A DNA stretch of 64,000 bases from Spinellus fusiger (lineage: Eukaryota > Mucoromycota > Mucoromycetes > Mucorales > Phycomycetaceae), in NCBI GenBank assembly GCA_025094145.1, contig JALLLS010000012.1:434001-498000 (forward strand). Direction: 5' to 3'. A program made the position numbers and the translations under genes. Shown here piece by piece: positions 46,960 through 59,004 of the stretch (positions are counted from its first letter, which is position 1; each line of letters starts with the position of its first letter). The notes beneath the pieces were generated by a model, which saw only the letters and a list, made by a program, of their open reading frames with translations, was not told the origin of the DNA and made no database searches.

Positions 46960-48453
46960 GAAGAGGCGTGGATAGAAGGAGAATGACTTGTTCTGAGTTT
47001 CATTGCATCTCCTCAGTTTTCGGCTCTTTAACTTTTTCTCAAGCCACTTGAACAGTAAGGATTTAGTGGTCACGTAAGGTGAATCCGTCTTAGTGGGATT
47101 TCTTTCGATGAAGGTTATATCAGTTAATTAGAGAAATAAATGATCCGTGGCTACCGTCATTAATCGAGATAGAACTATATGGGCTTATTTATGGATTATT
47201 TCAAAATTTTATTAGGACAGTAAATGATCCTTAGACACACTTAAGGATGTAATCCATTCTTTTTAGGAGATTAATATAACTTCTATAGCCTGTATATTTA
47301 GTCAGAAACACAGGAATCTATGCCTTTGCTCGGAATCAAACTCGGGACTTTAGAAGAGGCGTGCTTGTGTACCCTTTAGAGAGTGAATGAATTGACTATC
47401 AACTGAATTTCCACAATGTCAAACTTCTGTTTATAAATATATATTAGTTGAGATATATACAAAAGTGCAGACAAATAAACTAGAGAACTTTACAATAAAA
47501 CTCTATTTGTTAATACAAGACGTCATTCTCTTTATGTATTGATATTTTGGAGAACTACCTTACTATAATTACTACAATAGTGATAACCCCTCTAATTTTA
47601 GTGGCATCTATACACTTATCCTGTAATTTTTATTAGTCAAGTCCAATAGAGTACATTTTGTATGTACTCTATCTTTTTTTTTTATCATATAATATATGTC
47701 TGTCTGTAAAATCAATACAAGTATGTCATTAGCAGTGATGAACATCTTTTCTCTTGAAGAGTAATATCAATTCCATGGAATAAAAATAGATATAGTTATA
47801 ATATTGGACATAACTATTTAGACAAAGAGTATAATAATAACTTTTATTCATTATAAATAAAGATATATTATGTAAACAGAAGCGTACCTTTAAACAAGAG
47901 TCCTTAAGAGATGTATTTGTTTTTGGTGTAAAGCAGAGATGTCATATACTGGGGTTGTCTATCAATAATAACAATACTTGTCGTTACTATGAAAATACCT
48001 ATAATACCATTAATGTATCTCTATATTGATTATGGTTATTGAGGTCAGGGCGTTAGTTTTATTAATCTGAAGATAGAAGATAGAATGAATATTTACATGC
48101 ACAACCTATCCGAAGAAAGGAGAATGGTGAGAGAACACCTTTATAGTAAATGATTTTAATGGTAAAATTCAATAGAAGGCTTATATTGAATAACACTGCT
48201 AATGGTTATATAGTTGTCTTCTTATATTTGCTTAAATATCATTTCACTATTAAAAGTTGAAAAATCAATTAAAAAAGGCAGACATTATGCTGGTCCAATC
48301 ATGCTATTGAAAGCCCTTATTTGCTTATTTAAACTGAGAAAGGTTGTTTTAGCCAACCAAAGACTGAACTATTCTTCATGAGAGGGTAGGTTACAAGTTG
48401 CAAATTATAGATATGTTTATTAAGATAAAAAATTAATTCATTGTGGCTATAGA
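46960..48453. other. Intergenic region upstream of SIN3
   Basis: About 1.5 kb of AT-rich DNA between SIN3 (start 46,959) and the 3' end of the ERG7-like pseudogene. The promoter of SIN3 should lie next to 46,960. A GAGTTTGATTCCGAG box on the minus strand near 47,340 resembles a tRNA T-arm but no full cloverleaf forms. No other feature seen. Confidence 0.5.
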
Positions 48454-51083
48454 CTAGAGAAGTACTTTTTCACCATAGACATTGGCATATTTTCCCAAAG
48501 CCCATATAGTGAAAGCAAGTCTATAGTTTGGGTACGAGAGCATGCAGTTCTTGTTGAATACACCTTCGATACTTTCTTGGAGCCATTCACCATTAGACTT
48601 TTGTCTTTTTACAATAAGCTCAATGCCTCTGCGAATGGGCTCTTCTTCTGGATATTTGACCTCAAGAAGAGCAATCACTGCCTAGGCTGTTTGCACCACT
48701 TGAGAAGTAGCGTTGTGTGTATAGACATGAGTCTCACACGACTGATGTATATCATTAGTATGCTTCTGCTGAGTCTTCACTTGAATTTACCTTGTAAGTC
48801 TCACCCCAGCCACCATCACCTTGCTTCGAGATCAAGAAATCACATCCCCTTTTTGCACTCTCACTAGATCCATTGTTAGTGACTGGTACACAGGACTATA
48901 GAAATACCTGTTCTCATAATATCCACCTACACTGGCTAAACTCTGAAGAGTAAACATTCCAGCATAAGTAAAGCAAATTGCCCAGGAGCCATACCAAGAG
49001 CCATCTTTGTTTTGAATCTTTTTAATGTAATTAAGGGCATGTTTTGAGACTTTTATAATCTCATCTTTGCGATATTCGGAATCGATCCTTCTGAAATTTG
49101 ATAAACCTGTCAAGACTGCTGTGGTGCATTCTGGATAGCTGTACTCAGTCATGATATTTCCAAATACTTCGGCAGGGTTGAAAGCCTCCAGATAGCCAGG
49201 ACCTCGTATACATTCATAACTGGCAAATCTACCGTCTGTGATCTGAATACCTAAAAGAATATCCACAGCATCTCTTAATCGTTCGTGGTTGATCTTTTCT
49301 GGTATTCCAGGAGTTTGTTGGAGCACAATAACAGCTTTCAAGGCTTCAGCTGTACAATAAGACAAAGTGTAGCCCTGATCGCGTGTACTGAATGGCTAGG
49401 CTCCTTTACAATTATGTCGATAGGCTCTCTTGGCATTGGGTGCATTGCTTCGAATCTTCAGCTTATTTTAGACTCACCAACAGAATAGTAGTACTTTATA
49501 GCAATGGTATTTTATGTACCTGAGTAATATCAATAAAATCCAAGGTCTTAAACATACTCTTGTGGTAAGCATCTATATTGATCAATTTTGCCTCCACACA
49601 TGCTTGAGCTATGAATGTAGCATCCCATAGCTGAGTGCCGTTGGTACCATTCATCATCATGCCTTCATCTCTCATCCACATATAGTCTGCATTGCGCTTT
49701 ACATGTTTCTTGAATTCATAAGAATCCTTTCCGTAGTGATAAAAGACCACCAACCAATTCATAACTTTGTTAACAGGACCAATGTCCAGATAGAAGCTGT
49801 TTTCATCTTCTATTTTGATTTGTTCAAGAGTAAGTTTAAGCGCATACTGTCTCAACCAGTTCCAGCGAGTAGGGATACATTTGTAATAAGTATCTGCCTC
49901 TAATGTCATGTTAATAATGTAATATACTAAGATGAACTTACTATTTATGACATCCATCAGATTACTATGAGGCATATACAGATCAACTACAGCAATGTTG
50001 TTACGCTGTTTATCCCAATTGATCTCATTGTAAGGACATGTATACAATTCGTCACGCAAGGATTTTGTGAATTCGGTAAGTGGTGCTGAGAGACGGTGTG
50101 CATAGATATAACTCATTGGAAGATAGGCTAATCGTGTGTGCACCCACAAGTTACCAGGGGATATAGGCAGTGCATCTGGAAGTGCCCTGTTGATAATAAT
50201 AATAAGCTAATGCTATTCTAATTTTTAACCTTTGAATATTACCATAGCTCTGGGGGAATAGGATTCACACCTTCTCATTCATACATACCAAGAGTCGATA
50301 GCCAGAACTTCCCCCATGCAGGAATACAATTAGCACCACCTAGCACGCAATATTCTTAAAGAGAGACTCTATTGTAGGCACTGTATACTGTGGATGAATT
50401 AGTATATTACTTAGTGTGTGCAGTGTTGTTCGTGCCTTTACCATGGCAGGATGGTCAGGGCCAAAACCCAGAACACGCAAACATGTATAAGTGAGTGTGG
50501 TACCAAAAACAGTGGAGACACCTTCAATATGAACACCCCAACCACCATCCTCAACATGAGCACGATTCAGCAGATAGCGAATTATTTCAAGTCGTTGGGA
50601 TTCAGGTACAGGTGTACCCGTAATGTAATGAGCAATAATAAGTCCTGGAAGAAGAAACCTAGTATCCATGGGTCAGTCTAAATATCTTATTATTATTAGT
50701 CAGTGCCCTCATACTTACATGAGTCCACCATATTCACCACCCCAATGACCATCTTCTGTCTGTAATTTATGATAAAACTCAAGTTCATTACGAGCACACT
50801 CTAGAGGAGTCTTGGCAGTTGGAAGTTCAGGAGCATTCTTATGCAGATTCAATGTTAATTCATCTTCTCTCAGTTGAATCTATTCTCTTACAATTGGAAG
50901 ACCGAGGTAGTGTTTATCTCATGTTGTTTAAGGCCATGCAGCCAGTTCCTCATCTGTTGACAAATAGTGCCATGTCTGTGCTCCTTCTTCTACACGTAGC
51001 CTCCATCGATAAAGGTCAGTAGACTCGGGTGTGGTGCTTAGTGAAAGCTTTGCCGAAGCAAATGTCTCTATCTGTAGAGTCAT
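48454..51083 (-). pseudogene. ERG7: Lanosterol synthase (oxidosqualene cyclase) pseudogene
   Basis: The homology covers a whole oxidosqualene cyclase, the ER enzyme that makes lanosterol from 2,3-oxidosqualene. From MTLQIETFASAKL (51,083) it shows LQTEDGHWGGEYGGL, VEDGGWGVHIEG, GNLWVHTRLAYLPMSYIYA, the active-site block LSYCTAE, QNKDGSWYGSWAICFTY, QGDGGWGETYK and a C-terminal LSYPNYRLAFTIWALGKYA. Five in-frame stops interrupt it at conserved codons: 50,928-50,930 (TAA for CAA), 50,919-50,921 (TGA for TGG), 50,275-50,277 (TGA, in YEWEG), 49,396-49,398 (TAG, in GAWPFS) and 48,682-48,684 (TAG, in QTAWA). The catalytic Asp of DCTAE is Tyr (49,357-49,359). Introns keep GT-AG sites and no frameshift was found. 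ERG7 is essential in fungi, so an intact paralogue is expected elsewhere. Confidence 0.85.
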
Positions 51084-51294
51084 AGTGAAGCTATTACACA
51101 ATTGAGTGAAGACTTTATATGAAGTGTTTGGTAATAACAAAATGTACAGATATGAATATAATAAACTGCTTTACTTTTATCTTTTTTCATTCTTGTTTGA
51201 TTTACCTAGCCAAGAATAGTGACTACAACAAGGTTATTATAGTTTTTTTTTATATAACTAATATCAAAATACCTTTTCTCTTATATTCACACTA

Positions 51295-51835
51295 CACACC
51301 AGGAGATTTTTCTAGCTTTTAAGCAGTAACACTACCTTCCTGTTACGTCCATCCCAAATAATTCTTTTTTATGGGAACAATGATTAAAATCAAAAGGTTT
51401 ATGGATATCCAAATTATTATTTTCTTTTGTGGAATATGCCACTATCAGATTGTATTATCAATAGAATATATTGTTTATGAATGTCGTCAATGGCTTGTTA
51501 GTCCAAAGGGAATCCGGTCAGTTAACAGGTAGTTAGAGTCTGATGTTTATTAATTTGAATTGCTATGTCTTTTATACTTTTCTACTACTAGTATTTTAGC
51601 CTCAAGGGTATGTTATTGAACACTATGAATTATTATCCCTTAGTATACGATAGCATCCCCTTCTCAGTTTAGTAGTAGGAGTTGCTATTTCCAAAAAGGG
51701 TCGTAGTTCTAATTATAGAAAATGTCTTTACGACAGTGTAGACGGCAAAAAGACCTTTTTAGACACAATAGCCAATAAGAAATAGTATTATTTAATAGTC
51801 CGCTTATATCATTTATATCCTAAGTACATATCACT
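51295..51835 (+). mobile_element. E-family copy E5, interrupted by miniature element copy 3
   Basis: 51,295-51,481 matches the first 190 bp of E1/E2 (TA then CACACCAGGAGATTTTTCTA, ATGATTAAAATCAAAAGG, TTGTATTATCAATAGAATAT). At 51,482 a TGTCGT element starts. After it, 51,755-51,835 resembles the E right-hand region (GACACAATAGCCAATAAG). Internal sequence is lost. The copy sits about 200 bp upstream of the ERG7-like start. Confidence 0.5.
51482..51735 (+). mobile_element. TGTCGT-terminus miniature element, copy 3
   Basis: 254 bp, starting TGTCGTCAATGGCTTG and ending GTCTTTACGACA. It aligns end to end with 36,852-37,103 (shared GGTCAGTTAA, CTGATGTTTATT and TAGTTTAG-type blocks) but is more diverged. 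The expected 4-bp duplication is not preserved (TGAA at the left, GTGT at the right). It is inserted in E-family copy E5. Confidence 0.65.
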
Positions 51836-52419
51836 TCTGGAGTCAATATGAATACAAGTCATCTTCAAGAGAATAAGATGCTAAACTATCACGAAAAAAT
51901 ACCATTACAGAAATATAAAGAAAGATATAGACTAAAAGATAGATCAAGTGTGTATTATCATTAAAGATATACAATCGAAGATATACACTATTTTTCTACA
52001 TACATTATCTATCAAATATAACTCAATAACAGTACTGGTGATAAACACATATTCATTGTATATAAATAATATGCCATTCTTATTACTATATTTAATGGTG
52101 CAATATAAACACAAAATAAAGACTATTGTCAAAGATATTATTAAAGAGCACCCTACTCAATGTAGATATCTCTTATAATTATTATAAAATATATTTTTCA
52201 TTAAATCACAATTATCCCATATATGAAATAACATATGTTCATGTACATGTTTTATTGTACCATTTGCCAACAGAAATACGTCACTTTATGCATACTCGAT
52301 GATGATTATGCTAACGATGATAATGTTAACGTCTACATACTAATGCTGAAATAAGGTGCTTTATAATTTGATGTGTAAGATTTCTTTCGTTGCCTTTCCT
52401 TGTACTATTCAGCATCTTA
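51836..52419. other. Intergenic AT-rich spacer
   Basis: No gene recognised. Long A/T-rich stretch between E5 and the 3' end of the TTC14-like gene. Confidence 0.5.
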
Positions 52420-54908
52420 TTATCGACGTCGTCTTTTATTTTCCTCTCTACTTGTGCTTCTTTTTCTTCTTTTCTCTTCTCTCTTATTACGCTCATATCC
52501 TATCGAAGGTGATCGATGTCGTTGTCGTGTTCTACTATTACGCTCATCTTCTCTTTTTCTATGAGATCTCGAAGGGGAAGGTGATCTTCTACGGCTAATT
52601 TCTTTTGATTTTCGGCGATCTGATGTAGTTATTTCTTTCTTTTGGTCATCTTCTCTTCGCCGTCTATCTGAATACTCATTGCGGCGGGATTCATGTAGGG
52701 AGATTGTTTCTAAAGGAGGTTGTCGTTCGTAAGTTTGTACTTTCTCTACTGGTTCATTTCTTTTTCTATCTTTGCTGCTGTATTCTTTTGATCCAGATTT
52801 TACTCTTCCATGATCTTGAATGCGTGGTGGTGATGCTGAATGGTATCGAGATCCACAGATTGATTTGTTTTTCCCTGTATCCCACTCTTTTGAGTCTTCA
52901 TGCTGAGACGGCCTTTTCTCTTTTTGATATTTGTCGTGCTTTTGTTGTGATCTCTCCTCTCTCTCAGGACTCTCTTTCTTGGAATACTCTAATGTCTCTT
53001 TTTCTAAAACCCCTTTCTTTTCTTTCAAAGCAGAAGACTCTTTCTGATGAAGATCTACAGATAATTCTAATGTGTAATTACTCTTTTCCTTTGCTACTTC
53101 TGTATCCTGTTTTTCAATTTCTTTTCTTTCTCTACTGAATTCTCTCTGTCCTGTGATAGAAGGTTCTTTCTCAACAGAAGGAGGGCTTTCTAATCTTCTA
53201 TGCCGTGATGGTGACTCTTTTTCTATTATGCGAGTATTATTCCCATGTCTTTGTCGAGACTCTAAGTGTAGACTGTCTTTTCTTGTTCTTTGCTTCTCTA
53301 ATGGTTGACTACGATCACCGCGTATGGTTTCTTTATCTTTACTTTTGCCTTTTCTGTCATCTCTATATACTTCTCCAGAATGATGACTATTTCTGTGAGA
53401 CTCTGATCGGGAGCGAGGGCGGGGATGGGTATCGGGATGGGTATCAGTATTTATAGTTGTGGCTGTAGTTGTGTATTTCTGTTTGTGATTATGTTTATGA
53501 GAGCGTGAACGAGACTCTGAACGAGGTCTTGAGCAGGACCGAGAATGAGAGCGTGAACGAGAGCGTGAACGAGAGCGTGAACGAGATGGAGATGGAGATC
53601 GTGAGGTGGAGGGTGTTCTTGATCTTGAAGAAGATCTGTAGCGTGTACTTCTAGAAGATCGATGGCGACGGCTATCCTTCTTCTTCTTTTTACGGTGGCG
53701 GTCTTTTGTAGTAGACTTACTCTCTTCTCTTTTCTTTGGCACAATATATTCTTCTTCGGGTAATTCCGTAGCAAGGCCTACCAGATCCCATTCCTCTGCT
53801 GGCTTCACAGCCTCCTTGAGAGCTATACATTCCTTCACATACATCAACATTTCTGTGGCTGCTGCATGTGTAGGATCCAGACGCAATACACGCTCCAAAT
53901 GTTCTGTTGATTCGCTTATCTTTTGTTGTTCAATCAATCTATTTATAATAGAATCTTAGATGTTGTATTTCACAATCCCCTCTTTTTATTTCTTACCCTT
54001 CTGCAACACGATACCATCCTTCTGCATATTTCGAGTCCATATCCAATGCTCTCTTATAATACTCCATTGCCTCTTTTACCCGCTTTTGCTCAAACTGCTT
54101 AATCCCCTCCGCTACACTATTGTATAAGCATAAGAGCATTCATTAGTGGCCGTGTCGTATCAATAGCTACTCAACAACTTTTTGTTTCTACGTACGCATC
54201 TTTGGCATAGCATCTATTCTGAATATCGCGTAATTCTAGATAGCCCTCAATCGTCTGATTTGGTTTATGCACTGGTCCACCCTCCTCAATTGAGGCACGG
54301 TACAAGGCAGGATCAAGTAAACTCGGTTGACGTGGTACTTTTGGGTTTACATTGAACAAACTTGCAAGTTTAAGCCATCGATGAGGGTTCAGCATTATGG
54401 CGTCGTTGTGAATATTGGCATCCCAGGCTTTATGCTCCGTCAATGACAATACACTTGGCTTTACAAAAGTAAAACGGTCCTTTGACTTTTTCATAAACAT
54501 TTCACTAGTAGTATCTGTCTTTAGTTTTGTTTTTGTCTCTGTGCCCACTTCTTTCTTCTTTTTCTCCTCCTGTCGTGTTTTTCGTTCCTTTTTTCGACGC
54601 TCAAGGTCTTTTGCTGCATCTGTTCTTATTTTAGTCATCAGACTCGTAAAGGAGTCTTGTTGAGCAAACTGTTCTAGACGATTCTCAAAAGCAGTATTAC
54701 TCTCTTCTGCTGCAAGAAACATGTTACTGCCTGCTGTTTTATTTTCTAGTTCTGTACTCTCTTCGTCCTGACTGTTGGATCTTGTACGCCTGTAAAAATA
54801 GTGTCTCGACATGGTTGCTCCTGGTGCTTTCATTTCATTGATAGGAGAATCCCTGTTCTTTGTTTTTATTGTCCAGCCTGATGATGGTCTGCTGAGGCTA
54901 GCTTCCAT
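52420..54908 (-). CDS. TTC14-like protein: TPR repeats with long arginine/serine-rich tail, 3 exons
   Basis: Exons 54908-54196, 54116-53997 and 53938-52420 join in frame to 783 residues. The N-terminal 235 residues are charged, with a basic helix (KDLERRKKERKTRQEEKKKK) and a YLELRDIQNRCYAKDAVAEG block. TPR-type helices follow: VKEAMEYYKRALDMDSKYAE and ISESTEHLERVLRLDPTHAA. The remaining 400 residues are rich in RS, KE and RR dipeptides (SRSRSRSRSRSHSRS), the hallmark of splicing-associated proteins. The TPR-plus-RS layout and the residues around the first TPR resemble TTC14. An S1 domain is not evident. A nuclear RNA-processing role is inferred. Locally repeated DNA (GAGCGTGAAC units at 53,540-53,580) encodes the RS run. 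Overlapping plus-strand frames are shadows. Confidence 0.75.
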
Positions 54909-55231
54909 AAAAATAATAGCAGAACAAGCAGTAAAGTTATTCTCAGTGGAATGAGACTGGAGGGCAGAGCGGTCACAAATGACGACAACGTATGAACTAA
55001 AGAGTGGTGAAGAAACTACTTACTACTTTTAGTGTCTTATGCTTTAAAGAGTCAAGTTATTTCTACACTAAGAATAATAATCACAATGACATCACAAGAG
55101 ATTATGTTAAATGATATTGAAGGGTGAAGTGATTAGAACTATCTCTCTATTATTCCTGTTTACTGCCACTGAGGATTTTAAAGAGAGAAAAAGCAACAGC
55201 ACTGTTTATTGTAGGCAAGCGTCTTTTATGT
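54909..55231. other. Spacer between TTC14-like start and NDUFB9 stop
   Basis: About 320 bp between two minus-strand genes. It must hold the TTC14-like promoter and the NDUFB9 3' end. No motif assigned. Confidence 0.4.
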
Positions 55232-55663
55232 CTAATGATGACCATGCTCGGGGAAATCCTATGCAGACCAGTTACAACTCCATTAATGAAATAGAGGCTT
55301 ACCATAAGTGGGGGTAGGTTACGCTCCCATTTGGTACCCTCAGGTCCAAGAGGCACTGTACAATATATGAGTCATGTCAACACCATTGATATTGATATTT
55401 ATGTATAACTTACACCTGTAAATACCAGGATGAGCCCAATCTTCGAGCTCCTGCTCAGTCTTGGCAAGAACAGCCTGCAGTTCTTTTGGACTTGTAATGT
55501 GCTTATTGCGTTCGAACTGAGCGCGAATGTCGAGAGCTTTTTGGCGCCACTGGTCACGCTGAACAAACCAGTCAAGAGAGAGCTTCAGTGAACGCTTGTA
55601 GAGTGATTGAACGTGTAGTCTGTGGGCATTTTTAAATGCTGTTGAGGTAACAGAGGTTGACAT
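55232..55663 (-). CDS. NDUFB9: NADH dehydrogenase (complex I) B22 subunit, LYR-family, 3 exons
   Basis: Exons 55663-55414, 55355-55303 and 55258-55232 join in frame to 109 residues. This is an accessory LYR-motif subunit of mitochondrial complex I, located in the membrane arm. Visible features are AHRLHVQSLYKRSLKLSLDW (the LYR-type tripeptide is LYK), the Arg-rich helix RDQWRQKALDIRAQFERNKH, a long middle helix (ELQAVLAKTEQELEDW), then HPGIYRLPLGPEGTKWERNLPP, where the GGTK.ER block of the family is GPEGTKWER. The final exon encodes only DFPEHGHH and the stop. It has the usual length for fungal NDUFB9, and its presence implies a complex-I-containing respiratory chain. Confidence 0.85.
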
Positions 55664-56320
55664 TGTGTTGGGCTAGGAACAGGTTAAAAATCCACATTTT
55701 GTTTAGAATTCACTATTCGCACATCATTTACAGTCCAGCCTTGTTTTCATTGCGTCATACATTGTGACGATGATTCTTTGACTTTTGTTCATGTCCTCTC
55801 ACTAAGCTCTGAAGACACTATCTACTCACTTACTTACATATTTGCCTATGTTTATTAGCCGTGATAAGAGAAGGCGAAATACACTGATTTAATGTTGAGA
55901 TGATTTGTTATTCTTGTCTTTATATCGTTATTGAGTTTGTAATAAGAGTACTATTTCTAGTCTTATTGAAGCATCTAAAGTCTATACTGATAATAATAAC
56001 AATTCATGTGTTGTCGTATTCACTGTAAATATGGCTTGATTCTTTATCTTTTCGTGATTTCCTTCAAACTTCATGTAATACAACATTAAAGATCTTAATT
56101 TTTTTTTCAGGAACAATCACCATGGAGATTATGTTCCTGAATCCATTCTATTGTGTAACCATCCGGACCTACACTCTTCCGTGAATATCTTTTTCGTCTG
56201 TTACTGCCTTGTACAAAGAATACTAACAAATGAATTTAGCAGTCATCAGTGTCATGCACTTGACACATTGGCAATGAAGTTATTCTTCTTGTTTACACAG
56301 CACACATCCTAGCCTTAACT
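55664..56320. promoter_or_regulatory. Divergent intergenic region NDUFB9 / FEN-like nuclease
   Basis: 657 bp between two divergent start codons. No coding sequence seen. Core promoters of both genes must lie here. A poly-T run (56,099-56,109) is the only compositional feature. Confidence 0.5.
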
Positions 56321-58024
56321 ATGGGAGTCCGAGGATTAACAAGCTTGTTATCACGCTATGCTCCTCGTTCAATACGTACAGTCAATGCAAAGGAGTTTGC
56401 ACACCAAACTATTGGATTTGACGCTAGTTGCCAATTGAACAAGTTTATCTATGGCGAAGAGCCTCATCCCTATCGTCATATCTATGGATTCTATGTTCTA
56501 ACACGCTTCTGTGATGTAAATAATATCAAGCCTATCTTTGTCTTTGATGGTTCCTACCGTATTCCTGCGAAAAAATTAGAGGCTGAACGACGAAGACGTG
56601 TATACCATAAAACAGAACAGTCGCTTGCCTATGAAAAAGATCGAACCTCACGACTGGACCTTCTATCTCAGTTGTCTTCTTATCAATACACATATCTACC
56701 AGAAGATGCAGCAAAACGAATTCTTTCTCGTCTTGAAAATGAAATAAGTACATTAGAGTTTGCTCACGATGTAGTAAGCAAAGACATTGAGCAAGGTGTA
56801 GTCGGCCGTGTTCTACAGAAAGAGAAAGAGAAAGAGAAAGAAAAAGAGGAGAAAGTCCAGGTCGAGACGCCTTCTCTTATCACCTTAGAGCACCAGGCAC
56901 TTGAGACTAAGTTATCTGAACTGGCCGATGCTGTTCAACAAGCAGTAACAGTAACAGTAACAGAGAAAGAGGAGAAAGTCCAGGTCGAGACGCCTTCTCT
57001 TATCACCTTAGAGCACCAGGCACTTGAGACTAAGTTATCTGAACTGGCCGATGCTGTTCAACAAGCAGTAGCAACTGCAGAAAATCGTGAAAAATACACT
57101 CGGACTGTACGAGAACTCACAGCAAAAGAACGCAACGCAATGATAGAAATGGTTCAGGAGAAGATTATCAGTGTCAAAGCATCTATTGATCCTTTAGTAG
57201 AAGCGAATCAAAAATATTTAGCATCTTTAGGTACTTGGCTCTCTTTGCACTCTATGGTTACTTATTTCGATCATTAGAGAAGCGATCTCTAAAAGTAACT
57301 CAACAAATAAGAGATGAATGCAAAGACTTTTTGACGGCTCTCGGCTATGTGTGTCTTACCTGCAATAACCACGAAGCCGAGGCTTTGTGTGCTAACCTAT
57401 CAACACATAATCGCACGACAGCAACTGTCTCTGAAGGTTTGATTATTAAATCAAGAAACGACTGAAGTGTGTCTTTAGACCTGGATACTATTGTCTTTGG
57501 CGATGCTCCTATGCTGCGTCACTTTTTTGCTAAGCACAGAGATATTGTTTATATTGATCCTGTGATTGCACGACAAGAACTTAATATGACAAAGGAGGCA
57601 TTTATTGATATGTGTATTCTATGCGGTACAGATTTCTCAGCTACAATTCAAGGCATTGGACCTATTCGTGCTATGCAATATATTCAAAAATATGGATCTA
57701 TTGAAAATGTTCTTTTGAATCTTCCTTCACACTTCTCACCACAAGCAAACTTTGACTACGTACTTGCAAGAGAGGTGAATTTTTGGTGCTTTGTCTATTA
57801 CTAACTTAGTTGATTAGACATTCAACAATCCTCCTTCTATTCCTATGGAAGAGGATATTTATCAAACTCTCGTTGTTGACAAAGAACGTGCTGAATACTT
57901 GTTGGAGTACTATGATATTAACGTAGCTGAGGTTGAGAGTCTCATCCAGACTGTTCAGTTGAAGCAAGGCATTGAGAAGTGTGCATGGGGAATGGATCCA
58001 TTTGCTGGTGCTGTCAGTTTATAG
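56321..58024 (+). CDS. FEN1/XPG-family structure-specific nuclease, 4 exons
   Basis: Exons 56321-57230, 57278-57436, 57479-57774 and 57818-58024 join in frame to 523 residues. The N-terminus MGVRGLTSLLSRYAPRSI, then IGFDASCQLNKFIYGE and KPIFVFDGSYRIPAKK, form the XPG-N domain with metal-binding Asp residues. XPG-I is seen in NNHEAEALCANL and SEDLDTIVFGDAPMLR, joined by a 42-bp intron with donor GTTTGA. The H3TH part is CGTDFSATIQGIGPIRAMQYI, where the usual GCDY motif is GTDF. The two catalytic blocks are separated by a long charged region with a perfect tandem duplication. It should cut 5' flaps or act as a 5' exonuclease in repair or replication. It is not a canonical FEN1 (RAD27), because its spacer and C-terminus (ends WGMDPFAGAVSL, no clear PCNA box) differ. 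Confidence 0.85.
56846..57070 (+). repeat. Perfect 102-bp tandem duplication within the nuclease gene
   Basis: Units at 56,846-56,947 and 56,969-57,070 are identical base for base, with a period of 123 bp (41 codons), so the frame is preserved. Each encodes EEKVQVETPSLITLEHQALE and the following 14 residues. The spacer between them is built of ACAGTA and AGAGAAAG units resembling the preceding (AGAGAA)n tract, suggesting slippage or unequal exchange. Confidence 0.95.
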
Positions 58025-59004
58025 AAAGAAAGAGTGGCCTGAGTTCCTTACTATTAAATAATTTTACAAATATAATACCCAATATGCTTTGAGACAATGA
58101 ATTTTAAAATAGGTACACTATTAAACACAAGTGTTGTATGTGTTTTTCTTCTTTGTGTTGGCTTCTATAGCTGAACTCACTAGTGGAATAGGTTTATTAA
58201 TAGTAGTAGGGACATAACTTTATTCTATAAAATCAGTAGACGCTTCAATAGTCATTCTATTCTTTGATAAGAATATGAAGGAGTTTTACTATTATTAAAG
58301 GATTCAAACAGTCTTATGAGCAGGCAGTACTTTTTATGTGTTCTAATAATATGCTATTCATTGAATAGAATGAAATCCGTCACTTTTTCAGGACAAGGAT
58401 GTGGTATAATCAGGCAGGCATAAAGTGGCTATACTATAGTATTGGTAGACTTTTCTTCTTTGAAAATAGTCTAATGATTTATTGTAAAAAATGTTTGTTG
58501 CAAATTTAGAAGTTAGTATAAACTGTTCTTTTTTATTATATCTTCTCAGTATTAGTATTATTACTACTTGTTCAAATCTATAAAAGAAAATATAGGTAGT
58601 AACTATTACCAATGTATCTTCTTGAGACCAAGAAAAGCTAATACCAAATCAACAAGACACAATTAAGATCATACGTTTATACACAATTGCTCGTTAGATA
58701 AGCCTGGGATTCTTCTCATTATTGTTGAATGAAATGGTTTTTATTAAACAGAAAGTTAAACAGAAGAATGTAACCAGATAGTAAAATGAAATATATACAA
58801 CTATATATAATGTTTTGATGGGGATATAGTAATCTTGTATTGCTAGTACTGAGGATATATTCTATTTTACCATAATATCTACTGTAAACCATTTTCTTTA
58901 TCATATTTCACCCACCTAAACTACATTATCAATAAGAATTTGATTTCAGTGTGTAAGTCTAGTCATTTATTATGTATTATGGAAAAAGAGAGAAAGATAG
59001 AGAA
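58025..59004. other. Convergent intergenic region
   Basis: About 1 kb between the nuclease stop (+) and the chitin deacetylase stop (-). AT-rich, with no gene or repeat recognised. Confidence 0.5.

Noticed and set aside
47325..47400. Minus-strand GAGTTTGATTCCGAG box resembling a tRNA T-arm or SINE
   Set aside because: A partial acceptor-like AAGGCA follows, but no 5' partner or D-arm is found. Too weak to call.
48454..51083. Reassigned genetic code (UGA or UAG as Trp) to explain the ERG7 stops
   Set aside because: Neighbouring genes use TGG for Trp and end with TGA, TAG or TAA at family-consistent C-termini, and the TAA would remain unexplained.
52704..53774. Open frames opposite or out of frame with the RS-rich exon
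   Set aside because: Repetitive RS coding leaves other frames open. They show only low-complexity Leu/Phe or His/Leu runs.
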